The notes under the pieces: generated by a model
The model's database searches: none
What the model saw: only the letters and a program-made list of their open reading frames with translations
Told to the model about the DNA's origin: nothing
Translations under genes and position numbers: made by a program
Part shown: one piece after another, positions 23,817 to 26,690 of the stretch
How positions within the stretch are numbered: the first letter of the stretch is position 1
Layout: each line of letters opens with the position of its first letter
Source: JACJYE01 sp964432875
GTDB taxonomy: Bacteria; Bacteroidota; Bacteroidia; Chitinophagales; Saprospiraceae
Reading direction: 5' to 3'
Assembly: GCA_964432875.1 (NCBI GenBank)
Contig: CAYSPJ010000071.1
Location: 1-26,690 of the forward strand
DNA length: 26,690 nucleotides

Positions 23817-26690
23817 ATGGAAAACAAGTTTATGGTAAATAACAACTCCAATGGCATCGGTGCCGATGATTACGCCGAGGACAATGGCTATATTGAGGTG
23901 ATTGGCGCCCGGGAGCACAACCTGAAGGATATCGGTTTGCGCATCCCGCGCAATAAGCTGGTGGTCATCACCGGCATCAGCGGCAGCGGTAAATCCTCCC
24001 TGGCTTTCGATACTATCTATGCCGAGGGGCAGCGGCGCTATATGGAAACCTTCAGCGCTTATGCCCGCCAGTTCATCGGCGAGATGGAGCGGCCCGACGT
24101 GGAAAAAATCAATGGGTTGAGCCCGGTTATTTCCATTGAGCAAAAGACCACCGGGCGCAACCCCCGCTCGACCGTAGGCACCATCACCGAGGTTTACGAC
24201 TTCATGCGCCTGCTCTATGCCCGCATCGGCGAGGCTTATTCTTACGAAACTGGCCAGCGCATGGTGCGCTACACCGAGGAACAGATGAAGGAAGCGATCG
24301 CCGAGCAGTTTACTGGCCGAAACATCCTCATCCTCGCCCCTTTGGTGCGCGGGCGCAAAGGGCATTACCGCGAGCTGTTCGAACAGATCCGCAAGCAAGG
24401 GTACGCTAAAATCCGCCTTGATGGCGAAGTGCTGGACCTCACCTCCGGCTTGAAAGCCGACCGCTATAAGGTACACGATATCGAGGTAGTTATCGACCGC
24501 ATCAAAATGGCGGCCAGCCGGGCAGAGCGCCTCAGCCTCTCGCTGCAAACTGCTCTGAAAATGGGCAATGGCCTGGTTTTTATCCTGGATAATGATAGCC
24601 GCGAGCTGCGTGCTTTCAGCAAACACCTGATGGACCCTCTTTCGGGTTTGTCTTACGAGGAGCCTTCGCCCAATTCCTTCTCTTTTAATTCACCCTACGG
24701 CGCCTGTCCCGAGTGCAATGGGCTGGGGCAAATCAATAAGGTGGACCTGGATAAAGTCATCCCCGATGGCAGCAAGAGCATCAACGAAATAGGCATCGCC
24801 CCCCTAGGCGAAGTGCGCGATAACATGACCTTTAAGCAACTGCGCGCCATCGCCAAAAAATACAAGTTTTCCTTTTCCACCCCGGTCAATGAAATCCCCC
24901 AGGAAGCACTAGACGTCATCCTCTACGGCGGCAGTGAAGCTTTCAAAGTCAGTGCTGATTCTCAGGGTGACTATTCCTACAACCTGGCTTATGAAGGCCT
25001 CTTCAAGATGTTGCAGCGCTGGTATGAGGATACCGGCTCGGAAAAGATACGCCGTTGGGCAGAAGAATTCATGACTATCGACACCTGTGCGGCTTGCAAC
25101 GGCTATCGCCTGAAAAGGGAATCCCTCGCATTCAAAGTACATGACCAGCACATCGGCCAGCTGGCCGAGATGGATCTAGTACAATTGTTGGATTGGATAA
25201 AGGGGCTGGAGCAGCACCTCAGCGAGCGGCAACAGCTCATCGCGCGGGAGATACTCAAGGAAATCCGCCTGCGGGTAGGCTTCCTGTTGCATGTCGGCCT
25301 GGATTACCTGGCACTCAACCGCCCGGCTCGAACGCTTTCTGGGGGTGAGTCCCAGCGCATCCGCCTGGCCACCCAAATCGGCTCCCAGCTCACGGGCATC
25401 ACCTACATCCTGGATGAGCCCAGCATCGGCCTGCATCAGCGCGATAACCAAAAACTCATCGAGGCCCTGCGCGAATTGGCCGACATCGGCAATACTGTGC
25501 TGGTGGTCGAGCATGACAAGGAGATTATGCTGGCTTCTGACTACCTCATCGACCTGGGGCCCGGCGCGGGCAAACACGGGGGGGAGCTGGTAGCCCAGGG
25601 TACGCCTCAGGAGTTCCTCCTGGCCCATACGATCACTTCGGAATACCTCAGCAACCAGCGCCGTATTGAGCTGCCGGAGCAGCGCCGCGGCAGCAATGGC
25701 CACTACCTGGAACTGTCAGGTGCCACTGGCAACAACCTCCAGGGCGTGGACGTGAGCATCCCTCTGGGGACGCTCTGCTGCATCACTGGCGTCTCGGGCA
25801 GCGGCAAGTCCACCCTCATCAACGAGACGCTCTACCCCATACTGCGGCAGCATTTTTATAAAAGCCTGAAACCCCCGATGCCGTACGCGGAGGTCAAAGG
25901 GCTAGAGCACATCGACAAGGTCATCGAGATTGATCAATCGCCTATCGGGCGCACGCCGCGCTCCAACCCGGCTACTTACAATGGCGTCTTTACCGATATC
26001 CGCAAGATATTCTCCGACTTGCCGGAGGCCAAAATCAGGGGGTACAAGCCCGGGCGCTTTTCTTTCAACGTCAAGGGGGGGCGCTGCGAAGTGTGCCAGG
26101 GCTCGGGCATGCGCGTCATCGAGATGAACTTCCTGCCCGATGTGCAGGTGCATTGTGAAAACTGCCAGGGCCGCCGCTACAACCGCGAGACCCTGGAGGT
26201 GCTCTACAAAGGAAAATCCATAAATGATGTGCTTAATATGACGGTGGAAGAAGCCGTGGAATTCTTCGAGCCCATCCCGAATATCTACCGCAAGCTGCGC
26301 ACCCTCAACGAGGTCGGCCTGGGCTACATCACCCTGGGGCAGCAGGCTACCACCCTCTCCGGCGGCGAAGCCCAGCGCGTCAAGCTCTCCGAAGAACTTT
26401 CCAAACGCGATACGGGTAACACGCTCTACATCCTGGACGAACCTACGACTGGCTTGCACTTCGAAGACATCCGCCACCTGCTCGGCGTACTGAACAAGCT
26501 GGTCGATAAGGGCAATACCGTGCTGATCATTGAGCACAACATGGACGTAATCAAGGTGGCCGATTATATCATCGATATGGGGCCGGAGGGCGGCAAGCGC
26601 GGCGGCACCGTCCTCTGCGCTGGCACGCCCGAAGAGGTAGCCCGGCAAGAGGGCAGTTATACCGGGCAGTTCTTGCAGCAAGAGCTAGTG
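23817..26690 (+). CDS. uvrA: Excinuclease ABC subunit UvrA, 3' end just beyond the window
   Basis: 958 codons are present, ending in SYTGQFLQQELV, so only a few residues should be missing. It has two ABC modules: Walker A GISGSGKS at 53-60 and GVSGSGKS at 658-665, signatures LSGGES at 507 and LSGGEA at 847, each followed by ILDEP. The C-terminal zinc module has CxxC at 757/760 and 780/783 around MNFLPDV, and NRETLEV follows it. In the N-terminal insertion module only the second pair (Cys297, Cys300) is present; where the first CxxC is usual the sequence has DPLS (273-276). UvrA dimers find DNA lesions and load UvrB in nucleotide excision repair. I start at the ATG at 23817 (MENKF); a second in-frame ATG lies five codons later. 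Confidence 0.97.
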   Translation, partial: MENKFMVNNNSNGIGADDYAEDNGYIEVIGAREHNLKDIGLRIPRNKLVVITGISGSGKSSLAFDTIYAEGQRRYMETFSAYARQFIGEMERPDVEKINGLSPVISIEQKTTGRNPRSTVGTITEVYDFMRLLYARIGEAYSYETGQRMVRYTEEQMKEAIAEQFTGRNILILAPLVRGRKGHYRELFEQIRKQGYAKIRLDGEVLDLTSGLKADRYKVHDIEVVIDRIKMAASRAERLSLSLQTALKMGNGLVFILDNDSRELRAFSKHLMDPLSGLSYEEPSPNSFSFNSPYGACPECNGLGQINKVDLDKVIPDGSKSINEIGIAPLGEVRDNMTFKQLRAIAKKYKFSFSTPVNEIPQEALDVILYGGSEAFKVSADSQGDYSYNLAYEGLFKMLQRWYEDTGSEKIRRWAEEFMTIDTCAACNGYRLKRESLAFKVHDQHIGQLAEMDLVQLLDWIKGLEQHLSERQQLIAREILKEIRLRVGFLLHVGLDYLALNRPARTLSGGESQRIRLATQIGSQLTGITYILDEPSIGLHQRDNQKLIEALRELADIGNTVLVVEHDKEIMLASDYLIDLGPGAGKHGGELVAQGTPQEFLLAHTITSEYLSNQRRIELPEQRRGSNGHYLELSGATGNNLQGVDVSIPLGTLCCITGVSGSGKSTLINETLYPILRQHFYKSLKPPMPYAEVKGLEHIDKVIEIDQSPIGRTPRSNPATYNGVFTDIRKIFSDLPEAKIRGYKPGRFSFNVKGGRCEVCQGSGMRVIEMNFLPDVQVHCENCQGRRYNRETLEVLYKGKSINDVLNMTVEEAVEFFEPIPNIYRKLRTLNEVGLGYITLGQQATTLSGGEAQRVKLSEELSKRDTGNTLYILDEPTTGLHFEDIRHLLGVLNKLVDKGNTVLIIEHNMDVIKVADYIIDMGPEGGKRGGTVLCAGTPEEVARQEGSYTGQFLQQELV

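Noticed and set aside
23790..24626. Long minus-strand open frame (278 codons) and a similar one at 25902-26681
   Set aside because: Both lie antisense to uvrA, whose plus-strand protein is unmistakable; they are codon-bias shadows in GC-rich DNA.

Overview
The window looks like a chromosomal segment of a moderately GC-rich Bacteroidota, probably Saprospiria (a Lewinella- or Phaeodactylibacter-like lineage). The evidence is a cell-surface repeat protein ending in a gliding-motility/type IX secretion type-B sorting domain, a DUF4271 gene next to a divergent Bacteroidota-style hemD, an ABC-permease/M1-peptidase fusion, and several promoters of the Bacteroidota form (TTTG or TTG, about 19-20 nt, then TAnnTTTG). 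The phylum is well supported; the class is an inference. I see no rRNA, tRNA, CRISPR array, transposase, phage or plasmid gene.

Layout. 1-4418 (+): the 3' part of a giant secreted protein. It has eight nearly identical 53-residue repeats, six diverged 51-53-residue repeats, five or six Ig/PKD-like domains, a SprB-like module and the sorting domain, and is followed by a strong terminator hairpin. 4564-9048 (-): an ABC exporter-like pair, an ATPase followed by a double permease fused to a periplasmic M1 metallopeptidase. 9149-13175 (-): a probable three-gene operon of a SEC-C/TPR-like protein, a BioF-like PLP enzyme and an exported beta-lactamase-fold serine hydrolase. 13176-13436: a small inverted-repeat (MITE-like) element in front of that operon. 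13437-15017 (-): an AAA-like ATPase fused to a PD-(D/E)XK nuclease-like domain. 15130-17296 (-): two murein-peptide recycling genes, an LD-carboxypeptidase and an L-Ala-D/L-Glu epimerase, with tandem palindromes between them. 17473-18022 (+): a visibly AT-richer DUF433/DUF5615 toxin-antitoxin pair with an inverted repeat over its promoter. 18064-20806 (-): an HTTM (gamma-carboxylase-like) membrane protein and an orphan sensor histidine kinase. 20915-23460 (+): DUF4271 membrane protein, uroporphyrinogen-III synthase and a CoA-type Nudix hydrolase. 23500-23673 (-): a tiny membrane protein. 23817 to the window end (+): uvrA, lacking only its extreme 3' end.

How the genes work together. Much of the window concerns the cell envelope: a surface adhesin-like cargo, an ABC/peptidase machine, a murein-recycling pair, and an exported serine hydrolase. 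The rest is housekeeping (haem synthesis, nucleotide sanitation, excision repair) plus small mobile or selfish-looking inserts (toxin-antitoxin, MITE-like element). I found no clearly new multi-gene system. The best candidates for a second look are the repeat architecture of the surface protein, the peptidase-permease fusion, the structured intergenic repeats, the likely autoregulated toxin-antitoxin locus, and a UvrA zinc module that lacks half of its usual cysteines. In several places a TTG inside a promoter box opens the reading frame upstream of the true ATG, and I corrected those starts.
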